41,107 bases of DNA from JBCCCJ01 sp039029315 (GTDB taxonomy: Bacteria > Bacteroidota > Bacteroidia > J057): positions 1-41,107 of the forward strand of contig JBCCGK010000105.1 in assembly GCA_039029315.1 (NCBI GenBank). The letters run 5' to 3'. Of the stretch, positions 30,824 through 40,343 are shown one piece after another. How positions within the stretch are numbered: the stretch's first letter is position 1; every line of letters starts with the position of its first letter. The notes beneath the pieces were generated by a model. That model saw only the letters and a program-made list of their open reading frames with translations. It was not told where the DNA came from and did no database searches. A program made the translations under genes and the position numbers.

Positions 30824-32219
30824 GAAGAAACATTTATTGAGAATTGGGTTTGAAGATCAGGAAGCCATCAAGCTGGCATTGGCGGCAATGATGCATGACA
30901 AACTGATCAAGAAGGGAAGACAGGCAAAGCTTGGCTTATTGCAATCCGTATTGCAAAATCCTGAGCGATTCTACAAACATGAAATCCTCTCAGAAGTAGC
31001 AAAAAGCTTGCAACCAGAGGAAGCAGATCCCAATGGCCCCGACTATCCAGACTTGAATGAGACAGCCCTGCCTTACAAAATTTATGGAGAAGCGGGGATT
31101 GAAGCAGGCGCATTGAAACAAATGGAGATTGCCGCTCGTTTGCCCGTCGCAAAAGCGGCTGCCTTGATGCCCGATGCGCATCAGGGATATGGACTCCCGA
31201 TTGGAGGGGTGCTTGCGACCCAGAATGCGATCATTCCGTATGCGGTAGGCGTCGATATCGGCTGTCGGATGTGCCTCACAGTATATGACCTGAAAGAAGC
31301 TCACCTCACTCGATACAAGCACTCACTGAAAGAAGCCCTGATGGAGCATACCTATTTTGGGGCTGGCAAGGGACCTGATACGCCCATGGATGATGAAGTC
31401 CTGGACAGAGAGCTGTTTCGGGAAATAGCTATCCTCAAACACTTGCATGGAAAGGCTGTCAAACAAATTGGCTCTTCTGGTGGGGGAAATCATTTTGTTG
31501 AATATGGATTGGTCAAGATCATGGACCCTGACAATGAATGGAATGTGCCGCCAAAAACCTACCTGGGGATCTTGTCGCATTCGGGTTCCAGAGGATTGGG
31601 AGCAGGGGTAGCCAATTACTATACGAAGCTGGCCATGGACAAAAACAGGCTCCCGCGCGAAGCCAAACAGCTGGCATGGTTGGACATGGATTCAGAGGCT
31701 GGACAGGAATATTGGCTTGCCATGAATCTGGCCGGAGAGTATGCCTCAGCTTGTCATCACCATATTCATCATCGCTTGAGCAAAGCTATGGGGGAAAAAC
31801 CGATGTTCATGGTAGAGAATCATCACAATTTTGCCTGGAAGGAGACACTCGAAGATGGGACAAAGGTCATTGTCCACAGAAAAGGAGCCACCCCGGCAGG
31901 AAAAGGAGTTCTGGGAATCATCCCTGGTTCCATGACTGCTCCAGGCTATATTGTGAGAGGAAAAGGAGCGGCCAGATCGATCAACTCTGCCTCGCATGGT
32001 GCAGGAAGGCTGATGTCTCGAACCAAAGCCAAAAACTCTCTGACCCACCACTATGTCAAAAAATACTTGCGGGAACATCAGCTTACCTTAATGGGAGGAG
32101 GATTGGATGAAGCACCCATGGCATACAAAAACATCGATGAAGTCATGGCCTACCAAAGAGATCTGGTGGATGTCATCGGGTCCTTTACACCCAAAATCGT
32201 CAGGATGGCGAAAGATTAA
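30810..32219 (+). CDS. rtcB: RtcB RNA ligase (tRNA repair/splicing ligase)
   Basis: A 469-aa protein; I use ATG 30810 (MAKIKKKHLLRIGFEDQE) and not the longer frame. All RtcB landmarks are present: GVDIGCRM (metal-binding Asp and Cys), GSSGGGNHFVE, LSHSGSRGLG, ENHHNFAWKE (metal His), HRKGATPAGKGVLGIIPGSM and SASHGAGRLMSRTKA, whose His is guanylated. RtcB joins RNA with 2',3'-cyclic or 3'-phosphate to 5'-OH using GTP and Mn2+. No archease gene is seen here. It closes the GNAT-kinase-unknown-rtcB unit and lies about 2.9 kb from the tRNA array. Confidence 0.95.
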   Translation: MAKIKKKHLLRIGFEDQEAIKLALAAMMHDKLIKKGRQAKLGLLQSVLQNPERFYKHEILSEVAKSLQPEEADPNGPDYPDLNETALPYKIYGEAGIEAGALKQMEIAARLPVAKAAALMPDAHQGYGLPIGGVLATQNAIIPYAVGVDIGCRMCLTVYDLKEAHLTRYKHSLKEALMEHTYFGAGKGPDTPMDDEVLDRELFREIAILKHLHGKAVKQIGSSGGGNHFVEYGLVKIMDPDNEWNVPPKTYLGILSHSGSRGLGAGVANYYTKLAMDKNRLPREAKQLAWLDMDSEAGQEYWLAMNLAGEYASACHHHIHHRLSKAMGEKPMFMVENHHNFAWKETLEDGTKVIVHRKGATPAGKGVLGIIPGSMTAPGYIVRGKGAARSINSASHGAGRLMSRTKAKNSLTHHYVKKYLREHQLTLMGGGLDEAPMAYKNIDEVMAYQRDLVDVIGSFTPKIVRMAKD

Positions 32220-32311
32220 GGATGAATATCTGAACCATCCAACTTCTTGACTCAAGCGTTGGAGCAGAAAAGCAGAAAGGGTGAATGCTTGTCCGGGAGG
32301 GCCCATCGACC

Positions 32312-33316
32312 TTATGGAAGGTGATCCACCAACTCCTTTGCCAAATACGCTCCAATGGCTTGGTGGGCTTGCTGATTCCAGTGCCCTTCTTTCCTGGTTG
32401 CAGGCCAATAATAAGGGGAAAATGAATCACGCTCAAGCTGTTGGAGAAAGGGAGATAGATCGACAAAGGACCTGTTGTGTGCTGTCAGCCAATCGGTCAG
32501 AATCGCTGGGGGAGGACGTAGATCTCGCCAAACGATTTGATGATCGGAGGAGAGTTCGCCTAGTATGTGAAATGTGAGTGGAGAGAAATCCGAAGAATGG
32601 TCCTCCTGCTGGGGAGAATGACTCTGTCCCTTTCCAGTCAATATGGTCCAAAGACTTACGCTTTGGAGCCTGTGCCGTGCTTTGTTGAGAAAATAGAACA
32701 GGTGAGAATGTCTGAGTAACCAACTGCTCCGCTGAAAAGCATGAAAATAAGCTGAGTCAGAATTGCTGCTGAAGTTTAGCTGCTCATTCACAAGTCTGGT
32801 GGAAGGGAGCAAAGGATCTGCATATTCGATGCTCAAGTCATCCAGTGAGAGAAAGAAAAGCGTGATATCAGGGGAAAATTCCTGGACGAATCCCTGATCA
32901 TAGGCATACATATTCCCCAGATCAAAATTGCTGCGTCCAAAATTCAATACTTCAATTTGCACAGAAGGACGCTTTAAGCTGAGTTCGGACTCCAGGACAT
33001 ATCGAAGATGATGCCTGTCATGGACCTGGTAGCCTTCTATAAAGGAATCCCCCAATAATGCAATACGGACTGAAGATCGAGCACGCACTTGGGGACGATC
33101 TGGCCCCAAATGGCGATGACCATTGCTGCTGGTAATGGCAAAGCCTTCAGAAAATCTCACCATGGAATGATTGGGGCGTAGCATTTTTCCCAACCCATCT
33201 ACATATTCAACATCAGATTGCTCACAAATTCCCGCAATCCTTAGATACATCTCCCCTGCCAGAAGAGTGAGCAAACCGCTGAGAAGGTAGAGCAAGATAT
33301 GCCGGACGCGAATCAT
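32312..33316 (-). CDS. SGNH/GDSL hydrolase with an N-terminal membrane anchor
   Basis: A 334-aa protein; I place the start at ATG 33314-33316 (MIRVRHILLYLLSGLLTLLA), which gives a membrane anchor or signal (about 6-25). SGNH motifs: block I IALLGDSFIEGYQV (catalytic Ser), block II NFGRSNFDLG, and the C-terminal EGHWNQQAHQAIG carrying the catalytic His. The family removes acyl groups from polysaccharides, lipids or other esters. It is divergent from the gene at 33403, with 86 bases for two promoters. Confidence 0.85.
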   Translation of the reverse strand: MIRVRHILLYLLSGLLTLLAGEMYLRIAGICEQSDVEYVDGLGKMLRPNHSMVRFSEGFAITSSNGHRHLGPDRPQVRARSSVRIALLGDSFIEGYQVHDRHHLRYVLESELSLKRPSVQIEVLNFGRSNFDLGNMYAYDQGFVQEFSPDITLFFLSLDDLSIEYADPLLPSTRLVNEQLNFSSNSDSAYFHAFQRSSWLLRHSHLFYFLNKARHRLQSVSLWTILTGKGQSHSPQQEDHSSDFSPLTFHILGELSSDHQIVWRDLRPPPAILTDWLTAHNRSFVDLSPFLQQLERDSFSPYYWPATRKEGHWNQQAHQAIGAYLAKELVDHLP

Positions 33317-33402
33317 AGCAGCAGCCAAAATAAAAAGAAATGCTGGATTCGTTTTTCCTCTGCTGAAAAATGTCCAACTTGTAACAGTAACTTTCTCCTG
33401 AC

Positions 33403-34791
33403 ATGAATCCATTGTTATTTTCTCTGAGGGGTCTTTTGGCCATCTTTCTTTTGTTCCCAGTTTGTCTTCCCGCACAACCAGATGAATGGGAAGATCTCTT
33501 GTCTGTCTTTTCTGAAGATAGCGCCAGGAAAATGTTGGCAGCCAGATATGGACAGGCTGCGATTCCAGCTCCAGACCCGGTAGCGGTTAAAGCCTTGATT
33601 GATCAACATCCCAATCAATGGGTACGATGGCCTGTCTATGGATTTGAAGTCAAAAAAATTGAGCAGGCCAGCTTGATCAATGCAGAGATTCGACGATTTA
33701 GTCCCGATGGTTCCTATCTGTTTATGCCCAAAAACAAGACTCTGCGGATTTACGATGGGAAAACAGGTCAATATCTCAAAAAAATTGACCTTCCCCCGGA
33801 GACGAGCTCAGAAGTAGTCCGATGGCATCACAAATTGAACATCCTCTATGTCACCCACAAAAATCAAATAATCGGGCACGACATCAAGAACAATCGAAGT
33901 TTTCAGGTCAACTATACTGGCCCCGAAATCGGATGGGTGTCCAAAGCTGGTTGGCGTGCCCCAGCTGGCGGTGATGCCAATGATATCAGTGCAAAGGGCT
34001 ATTATTTGTTGACACATGGAAAATACAAATCAGCTTGTGTCGTCCGCTTTGATGAGAGCGATCCAGCGATCTTGCATATTGTGACAAAAAAGCCCTGGGA
34101 CCTGCCAGAGGGTACTGATTATGCCACGGTAAATGTCAACTCTACAGGAATAGTCGTGATTGGGCAAAAAAACAGTGGAATTCCTATCCTGCTGTATGAT
34201 TTTGAAGGAAACAAGATCGAGACATTGTATGGATCTCGCGGTCATACAGAGCAATTTTGGTACTGGGATGCTGGGAAAAAAAAGCCTGCCTTTATCGTGA
34301 AATACAATCCCGATCGTGCGCGATTCCACAAAGGAAATACCGGGGATAAGGTGATCATTCACTACGACTATCAGGACGGAAAGGCGCAGATTGAACATCA
34401 ACCCCTGATCAAATGGAACATTCCAGGACAACGCCTCCATCCCCAGAATGCCAATGCGCAATACAGCTATGCAGGCTATGACAGCAAAAGCCTCATCCTC
34501 GCATTGAATCCTCCCAAATTCCCGGATATGTACCATGCCTATATTGGAGAAATCCTGGAAGGAAGCCTGGATAGCAGCGATCCTACAGTCCGGCGGGTCA
34601 TGCATAACCTGTGCAGCAGATCCAGCCCGGTACACTTGCAGGCAGAGGCTGGAGCCAATCATGATGGAAGCCTGATCTGGGTCAAAACTGATATGGGAGG
34701 CCTCCTGAAGATGCGAGATCAGTATATTCTTTTGGTCAGAATCCCTCCCCGGACCACCCCTTCAAAACGAAAACGACTGCTCTCTCAATAA
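33403..34791 (+). CDS. Exported beta-propeller-like protein
   Basis: A 462-aa protein with a signal peptide (about 8-24). The middle has repeating beta blades, e.g. EIRRFSPDGSYLFMPKNKTL, RIYDGKTGQYLKKIDLP and INNRSF-type strands, similar to WD40/YVTN propellers, without a strict motif. The tail is basic (PSKRKRLLSQ). No catalytic site is recognised. Likely periplasmic. It is followed by a 77-bp inverted-repeat element and the SMP-30-like gene on the same strand. Confidence 0.65.
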   Translation: MNPLLFSLRGLLAIFLLFPVCLPAQPDEWEDLLSVFSEDSARKMLAARYGQAAIPAPDPVAVKALIDQHPNQWVRWPVYGFEVKKIEQASLINAEIRRFSPDGSYLFMPKNKTLRIYDGKTGQYLKKIDLPPETSSEVVRWHHKLNILYVTHKNQIIGHDIKNNRSFQVNYTGPEIGWVSKAGWRAPAGGDANDISAKGYYLLTHGKYKSACVVRFDESDPAILHIVTKKPWDLPEGTDYATVNVNSTGIVVIGQKNSGIPILLYDFEGNKIETLYGSRGHTEQFWYWDAGKKKPAFIVKYNPDRARFHKGNTGDKVIIHYDYQDGKAQIEHQPLIKWNIPGQRLHPQNANAQYSYAGYDSKSLILALNPPKFPDMYHAYIGEILEGSLDSSDPTVRRVMHNLCSRSSPVHLQAEAGANHDGSLIWVKTDMGGLLKMRDQYILLVRIPPRTTPSKRKRLLSQ

Positions 34792-34796
34792 CAATC

Positions 34797-34873
34797 AGAA
34801 ACTGTCTTGAATTTGGTTTTGGGTTCCCAAAAGGCAAATTTCCTTGGGGAAAAGAGAAATCAAGACTGTTTCT
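34797..34873. mobile_element. 77-bp MITE-like inverted-repeat element
   Basis: AGAAACTGTCTTGA (34797-34810) is matched, with one mismatch, by the reverse complement of 34860-34873. An inner perfect palindrome TTTTGGG-TT-CCCAAAA lies between. Its terminus agrees at 12 of 15 positions with the left end of the element at 10979 (AGAGACTGTTTTGGA), so the two are probably one family. It sits between two genes and could also act as a terminator. Confidence 0.55.
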
Positions 34874-34885
34874 TAGTTTTGTCAC

Positions 34886-35950
34886 ATGAAACGACTATTC
34901 CTACTACTCGGCCTGCTCACAGGATTGATCCTTGGATACCTGCTGTTCTGGCCAGTAGACATCGATCCAGCAAGCTGGACACCGCCTGCTGCCCCTGATT
35001 TGGAGCAAGGGACCTATGCAGCAAATGACAAGCTTGCATCGGCTGAGTTGTTGTCCACAGAGCCGTTTGGAGCGGGACCTGAAGATGTGGCGATTGATAG
35101 CAATGGCTTTATCTATGGAGGCTTGGTAGATGGGAAGATTCTCCGGTATCAGGCGGACGGTAGCCAACCAACAGTATTTGCAGAAACGGGAGGAAGACCC
35201 TTGGGATTCCATTTTGATACCCTTGGGAATCTCATCGTGGCAGATGCAGAAAAAGGGCTATTATCTGTCGATCCAACTGGCAAGGTATCCCTCCTTACCA
35301 ATACGGTCAATGGAGAAACGATCAACTTTGCAGATGATTTGGAGATTGGCGCTGATGGAGTCATCTATTTCAGTGATGCCTCTAGCAAGTTCGGTGTACA
35401 TGAATTTCGATCAGATTTGATGGAGCATCGTCCCAATGGAAGTTTGTTGTCTTATGATCCGCGAACCGGAGAAACAAAGAAACTGGCGGATGGACTATTT
35501 TTTGCCAATGGAATTGCTGTGAGTCCTGATCAGCAATTTCTGCTCGTGGTAGAGACCAATAAATATCGTGTCCAAAAATATTGGTTGCAGGGCCCCAAAG
35601 CAGGAAGCATGGAAATATTTGTGGACAACCTGCCTGGCTTCCCGGATGGAATCTCCACAGGCGAGAATGGGACATTCTGGATTGCTTGCCCCAATCCCCG
35701 AAATGCGCCTCTGGATGCTCTCTTGCCAAACCCATTCTTGCGAAAGCTTGCCTATCGACTCCCCGAAGCCCTTCAGCCACAAGAGATTCGATATGGAATG
35801 GTCTTGGGATTCGATGCAACAGGGAACCTGACATACAATCTTCAGGATCCAAGTGGAAGACTGGCCGTGATCACCAGTGTACAGGAATTCGATGGACAGT
35901 TGTACCTGGGAAGCCTTCGCGAACCTGCCATTGGCAGACTGAAATTGTAA
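34886..35950 (+). CDS. SMP-30/gluconolactonase (strictosidine-synthase-like) propeller protein
   Basis: A 354-aa protein with an N-terminal membrane anchor (about 4-23). The propeller shows family motifs: GPEDVAIDSNGFIYGGLVDG, LGFHFDTLGNLIVADAEKG, FADDLEIGADGVIYFSDASS, YDPRTGETKKLADGLFFANG, IAVSPDQQFLLVVETNKYRV and LPGFPDGISTGENGTFWIAC. These match the Ca-dependent lactonase/strictosidine-synthase-like group, in which hydrolysis of lactones or esters is typical. It faces the periplasm. The adjoining genes do not reveal a pathway. Confidence 0.88.
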   Translation: MKRLFLLLGLLTGLILGYLLFWPVDIDPASWTPPAAPDLEQGTYAANDKLASAELLSTEPFGAGPEDVAIDSNGFIYGGLVDGKILRYQADGSQPTVFAETGGRPLGFHFDTLGNLIVADAEKGLLSVDPTGKVSLLTNTVNGETINFADDLEIGADGVIYFSDASSKFGVHEFRSDLMEHRPNGSLLSYDPRTGETKKLADGLFFANGIAVSPDQQFLLVVETNKYRVQKYWLQGPKAGSMEIFVDNLPGFPDGISTGENGTFWIACPNPRNAPLDALLPNPFLRKLAYRLPEALQPQEIRYGMVLGFDATGNLTYNLQDPSGRLAVITSVQEFDGQLYLGSLREPAIGRLKL

Positions 35951-36068
35951 TTGTCGAGAATCAAAAAGGAAAAAACAGTTCATAAAAAGGGAGAGGGCTG
36001 GATGCCGGATCAGTTTCCTGACTTCCCTGTCGTATCACACATCTATTTCTGCCTATTCAAAGAATAAA

Positions 36069-36098
36069 GGGGCATCAGAATCTTTTTCCTGATGCCCC
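36069..36098. terminator. Bidirectional terminator between convergent genes
   Basis: GGGGCATCAG (36069-36078) pairs perfectly with CTGATGCCCC (36089-36098) over a 10-base loop; T-rich sequence follows on both strands. It lies between the SMP-30 gene and the DUF4407 gene, which converge. Confidence 0.8.
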
Positions 36099-36128
36099 GT
36101 TTGCGTTTCCGCTTACTATGTGTGACTC

Positions 36129-37493
36129 TTAGTCCATTCTCTTCTTTGGTGGTTTGTCTACATAGATCTCTTCATGTGTTGTCCCATTGCCATTGCTGGA
36201 AGGTCCATGCCCGTTTTTCCTGGATTGCAGGCGAATAAAGGCATTCAGATCATAGTTCATGTCTGAAATATGGCGGAGAGATTCTACCTTCTTGTGATGC
36301 TCAATTCTGCTTAGGAGATAGTCATAAGGCCCTCTCTTAGTGATCAATTTGACAAATACTGGAGAAGTCTCAAGTAGAATGAACAACAAGACAATCAAAT
36401 TACTCATCCACCAAATAGAGGAATCTGCTTCCTTCATTTGCTCCAATACCTGAATTCTGGCTGGAAACCCTACACTATATTTTTTAGCCGTTTCCAAGGC
36501 CAGAGGGAGTTCCAGCCTGCGAATGCTGTCTTTTTCGGTCTTCATGGCAACCAGTTCAGCCCGCCGAATGTCCAGCAATCTCAATTCTTCTTCCATGCCT
36601 TGCGCAAACTCTTCCCGTGCACCTTGTCGCTCAGATTCCAGCTCCTGGACAGTTTCCAAACGATCGGTCAACTCCTGATTGAGTTTTTTGTTGATTCGAT
36701 ACAATTGATTGCTTCGATCCTGCCACTTTTGAGGGAAATCCCATTTGACCAATCGCTTTTCTCCAGATTGAAGCGTTTCATAGATTGGTTTGGCATATTG
36801 ACCCCAGAGATAGTTTCTTCTTGCCTCGTTGGCCTTGATCCGTGGGGTATAGACCTTCAGCAAGCTGTCATAGACATTCTTTGCACGGGAATATTCAGTG
36901 GAGACTTCATCAAAATCATAGGAGTTGGGTCTGCCCGATTTTTGCTTCTTGAACTCTCGCCTCGCGCTATCTACATACGCCAACTCGTGCACGATTGAAT
37001 CAATTCCAAGACGAGTGTCTAATTGATATTCAGCGTCCTTTTCCAATTGAGTGGTGTAGGACAGAAGTGCCGAGTTGATTTGGTTGCGGAACAATTCTAC
37101 TTCGATTGGCTTGGTGATAACAACAGAGATCAGCACTGCAAGAATCAATCGAGGAAAGGCCAAACCGAACTCATGCCAGAACTTTCCTTCTTTTCGAATA
37201 CTGGAAATGATGTATCGGTCAAGGTTAAAGATCAAAGCACCCCAGAGGAGGCCAAACATGACAGACAAAAAGACACTTTCAACCAGGGTATGGATTGCAA
37301 ATGTCCCTGAGATAACTGCCAGACATGCCGTCAAGAAAATTGTCGCACCGATTCCAACATATTTGGTATGTTCTGATGGGCAGACTTCAAGGATTCGAAG
37401 ATATGCCCCGGCGCAAGCGAAAAAAAACCGTTTGACCGAGCCCATTTTTTCTGGGACTTCATTGTGGTCTATATAACTGCCGTATTCATTCAT
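36129..37493 (-). CDS. DUF4407 membrane protein
   Basis: A 454-aa protein with three N-terminal helices (about 45-65, 72-92 and 110-130) including FGLLWGALIFNLDRYIISSI, the DUF4407 signature, then a long coiled-coil periplasmic or cytoplasmic region (about 150-345, e.g. LNQELTDRLETVQELESERQ), and a fourth helix (about 368-388) followed by a basic tail. DUF4407 function is unknown. The zinc-ribbon/Ig-like gene precedes it by 24 bases on the same strand, so the two are likely co-transcribed. Confidence 0.88.
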   Translation of the reverse strand: MNEYGSYIDHNEVPEKMGSVKRFFFACAGAYLRILEVCPSEHTKYVGIGATIFLTACLAVISGTFAIHTLVESVFLSVMFGLLWGALIFNLDRYIISSIRKEGKFWHEFGLAFPRLILAVLISVVITKPIEVELFRNQINSALLSYTTQLEKDAEYQLDTRLGIDSIVHELAYVDSARREFKKQKSGRPNSYDFDEVSTEYSRAKNVYDSLLKVYTPRIKANEARRNYLWGQYAKPIYETLQSGEKRLVKWDFPQKWQDRSNQLYRINKKLNQELTDRLETVQELESERQGAREEFAQGMEEELRLLDIRRAELVAMKTEKDSIRRLELPLALETAKKYSVGFPARIQVLEQMKEADSSIWWMSNLIVLLFILLETSPVFVKLITKRGPYDYLLSRIEHHKKVESLRHISDMNYDLNAFIRLQSRKNGHGPSSNGNGTTHEEIYVDKPPKKRMD

Positions 37494-37517
37494 CCTGGTG
37501 AATTGTTAAAGAATGTA

Positions 37518-38912
37518 TTAGGTTCTGGAATTGGAAAAAAGAGAGCTGAGTCTTTTAAAAATTTTTCGTAACTCCCCTCTCAAGGTGGCCTTTTCGAGTT
37601 TTAACATATCATCTGTGAGATGCTGCTCCTTGGCTTTCTTGATTCTGAGCTCTCGCATGTGATGATTGGTTGTCAATTTTACCTCTTGTTCGAGGCGTTT
37701 GAGGTCAGCAAGTGAATCTGGAATTTGGTGATCGTTTTTTTTCAAAATAGCTTTGATTTTGGGAGATTCGAGCACTTCAGGTTCCTCCAATGGAATGGGA
37801 AATCGAAGAATCTCAAAGACTTGGGAGGCTGAACCAGAATGCCCAATGACCTCCATAGTATAGGTTGTATATGCGCGTTGGGGTTTGACCTTTACACGGC
37901 CAACAGGATTTACTTCTCCAATCCCCTGATCTATATAAATTTGATAGGCATTCTCTACTTCCCAGGACAATTCGATCGCCTCTCCCTCAGTAGAAATCCC
38001 TGTTTCTGCCCCAAAATGTAGAATTCTTGGAGGCGGTAAGATCAGGTCTATGGTTTGAGATACTTCTCCAGTATGATTGATGGCTCGCAACACATAGGTA
38101 GTACTGCGATCAGGATATAGTTCAACTTGTGTCAGCCCAGTTACTTCTTCCTCCAAAGGTTCGAGAAAAACCTGACTAGCATTGTTTACCTCCCAAAATA
38201 GAGGAACAGGCTCTCCAAGCCTGATTTGATCTACCCCAGAATAGAAGTTAAATATTTCAGGCAAACTGAGAGATAAATCCACAGTTGCCCGGACTACGCC
38301 GGCAGGATTGGTTGCCGTAAGGGTGCAAGTGCCACCCTTTTCCAAATAAGTTTCCATGAAGCTTGCCCCAGTAACCTCCCCGATATCCATATCGAGTTCG
38401 AGTTTGCTGGCATTTTCTACTTCCCAATAAAAAATGGTAGGATGACCTATCTGAATCTCTGGTTCAGCTACACAGAATGATTGTATTCTGGGAGGAGAAA
38501 GGGTAACCTTGGTGCTGAGTTGGCGGGTTCCAATCTCATTGGTTGCGAATAAGGTAAATACATTGCCTTCCTGCCATTCCGGGTTGAGGTTCAAGCTCCC
38601 TTTGGTTGGAACAATCATATTCCCGGGCATCAACAGGACTGATTCAGATTCAAATACCTCCCATTTGAGGATGTATTCCTCTCTGGAAGAATCACTTTGG
38701 GCAGCCGCAGTGAATAAGGCAATCACAGGAAGGCGTCCTTCGCATTTGCGGCAAACCAGTGAGGAGCCCTGATTTGTTGTCTCGCAATGTTCACAAGTCC
38801 AGGCATCCCGGTCTGGTTCCACTGGCAATCCTGGTAGCTTGAAGGCTTCCTTGGATCGCCCATTGGACTTATGAGAGAAAGTGTGGTGGGTATTTCTTTG
38901 GGGTACAGACAC
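37518..38912 (-). CDS. Zinc-ribbon protein with tandem Ig-like domains
   Basis: A 464-aa soluble protein. A zinc ribbon (WTCEHCETTNQGSSLVCRKC, about residues 38-57) resembles RanBP2-type fingers. Four or five repeats of about 85 residues follow, each with the pattern of 'PxI..F.......G....L.WEV.NA....D..IGEVTG' (for example PTIFYWEVENASKLELDMDI and EAIELSWEVENAYQIYIDQG). A charged helical tail (RLEQEVKLTTNHHMRELRIK) ends it. No signal peptide, so the Ig-like repeats are probably cytoplasmic. Being 24 bases upstream of the DUF4407 gene, it may link that membrane protein to a ligand. I do not know the function. Confidence 0.7.
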   Translation of the reverse strand: MSVPQRNTHHTFSHKSNGRSKEAFKLPGLPVEPDRDAWTCEHCETTNQGSSLVCRKCEGRLPVIALFTAAAQSDSSREEYILKWEVFESESVLLMPGNMIVPTKGSLNLNPEWQEGNVFTLFATNEIGTRQLSTKVTLSPPRIQSFCVAEPEIQIGHPTIFYWEVENASKLELDMDIGEVTGASFMETYLEKGGTCTLTATNPAGVVRATVDLSLSLPEIFNFYSGVDQIRLGEPVPLFWEVNNASQVFLEPLEEEVTGLTQVELYPDRSTTYVLRAINHTGEVSQTIDLILPPPRILHFGAETGISTEGEAIELSWEVENAYQIYIDQGIGEVNPVGRVKVKPQRAYTTYTMEVIGHSGSASQVFEILRFPIPLEEPEVLESPKIKAILKKNDHQIPDSLADLKRLEQEVKLTTNHHMRELRIKKAKEQHLTDDMLKLEKATLRGELRKIFKRLSSLFSNSRT

Positions 38913-39158
38913 AGAAACTTGGAATTAGACAGATACTCATAGCTTAGGGTTCTCATGTTGTCTAAAACTCAGACAATTGAGTGAAAGGGGATTACTGGCG
39001 ATAAAAGCAAGGAGGGAAGTTTTCTACAGCCAATCTTATTCGACAAGTGCAGATATTTCGAAGATATGAAATCAATTCTCTTCCTGGTACAGAATCGGCC
39101 TCAACTGACAATTTTGCCGCCTGAACCTCTGGAAATCTTACAGAAGAGGAACGCGTAA

Positions 39159-40343
39159 CTAGATCAGCATTTCGAGAATTTCCTGGGAAGGAAGGTCAGA
39201 ATATCGGCTCTGTAAAATTTCGCTGACCCGCTGGATATAAATTGAATCCAGAGTTTCGTAATCAGGAACATCTTCTGCCAATAAAAACGGACGATTGAGG
39301 AGTGGCCCTTCTGTCTTCTTGTCGCCTGCCTGAAAGGCACCGCCCGTAAAGAGGGTATTGATATACTTCTTGATGTCGCTTTTGGGAAGATCTCCATCCA
39401 AATGCTGGTAGACCTTCTCAAACATCTGGTTCATTGACAATGGATTCGAAGCAGACAGACTCTGGAAGAGTGAATATGCCATTTCAAGTCGCTTGGGAGC
39501 ATCTTTTTGGTATCGGAGTTTTTTGGAGAGAAACTGGATCGCGTTCTCCTTCTCATTGGGCTTGGGACGAGGATGCCCATTGGTTTGGGGCTCGCATAGA
39601 TGGACAATTGGAAGGGTCTGATTTTCAGAATCGATCTTATCCACAACATCCCCTTCCAGAGAAACTACAAACTGCTTAAAGGAGCTGAATCCCAACTCTT
39701 TCTCCGAGAATGAAGGATCAAGTCGCAACAACTGCTGTTTGAGACGGGACATCAATACGGGTTCTTCTTCATTTCTGCTTCTCAAAAATCGCAACATCAG
39801 ATTTCTCCCATATTCTGTCCCCGGTTTGTTCCGGAGGTCGTGAGAGATCGATTCAGCCTCAGGTTCTCCAATCAGTTCTTCCAGAGACTTGAACTCTGTG
39901 CTGTTGCGCTTGACAAGATTCCCAACACTATGTTCGAATCCCAGAACAATGACAACTTTGCCTCTTGCTCTCAGGCGTTGGATAAGTGGGATGAAGTCTG
40001 TATCTCCAGAACCAATGATGATCACATCGATCTCCCGAAAAAACTCAATATATTCCATCACGTCTACTGCCAGACGAACATCAGAACCATTCTTCCCTTG
40101 AAGATTGGTTTCGGGTAGGTGGACCAATTCGAATCCCTGGTTCATCAGTCCTCTCTGATATTGACCAAAAATATCCTTGGACCAATCTGCATATGCTTTC
40201 TTCAGACAGATAGCTCCCTTGGTCGTCGCAAAATCGACGATCGGCTCCAACTCCAGAGGTTTGCTCCGGGAGGGATATACGCTATCGGCAGAGATGGCGA
40301 GATTTTCAAAATCAAGGTATATCGCTACGTTTTGTCCTTCCAT
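39159..40343 (-). CDS. NYN-domain RNase-like protein with OST-HTH/LOTUS domain
   Basis: A 394-aa protein. The NYN (PIN-like) nuclease domain is at about 5-160: VAIYLDFENL (catalytic Asp), GKNGSDVRLAVDVMEYIEFF, IIIGSGDTDFIPLIQRLRAR (acidic cluster) and GFEHSVGNLVKRNSTEFKSL. An OST-HTH/LOTUS winged helix follows (about 185-245, LMLRFLRSRNEEEPVLMSRL), and a second winged-helix-like segment near 305-360. Such proteins bind or cut RNA. It is the first gene of a same-strand group with the zinc-ribbon and DUF4407 genes, 246 bases away from the former. It is an additional RNA-active protein in this half of the window. Confidence 0.88.
   Translation of the reverse strand: MEGQNVAIYLDFENLAISADSVYPSRSKPLELEPIVDFATTKGAICLKKAYADWSKDIFGQYQRGLMNQGFELVHLPETNLQGKNGSDVRLAVDVMEYIEFFREIDVIIIGSGDTDFIPLIQRLRARGKVVIVLGFEHSVGNLVKRNSTEFKSLEELIGEPEAESISHDLRNKPGTEYGRNLMLRFLRSRNEEEPVLMSRLKQQLLRLDPSFSEKELGFSSFKQFVVSLEGDVVDKIDSENQTLPIVHLCEPQTNGHPRPKPNEKENAIQFLSKKLRYQKDAPKRLEMAYSLFQSLSASNPLSMNQMFEKVYQHLDGDLPKSDIKKYINTLFTGGAFQAGDKKTEGPLLNRPFLLAEDVPDYETLDSIYIQRVSEILQSRYSDLPSQEILEMLI

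Noticed and set aside
22634..32219. Prophage or integrative element carrying the array
   Set aside because: No integrase, capsid, portal, terminase or att-like duplication is seen; both flanks are ordinary chromosomal genes. An old insertion cannot be excluded.
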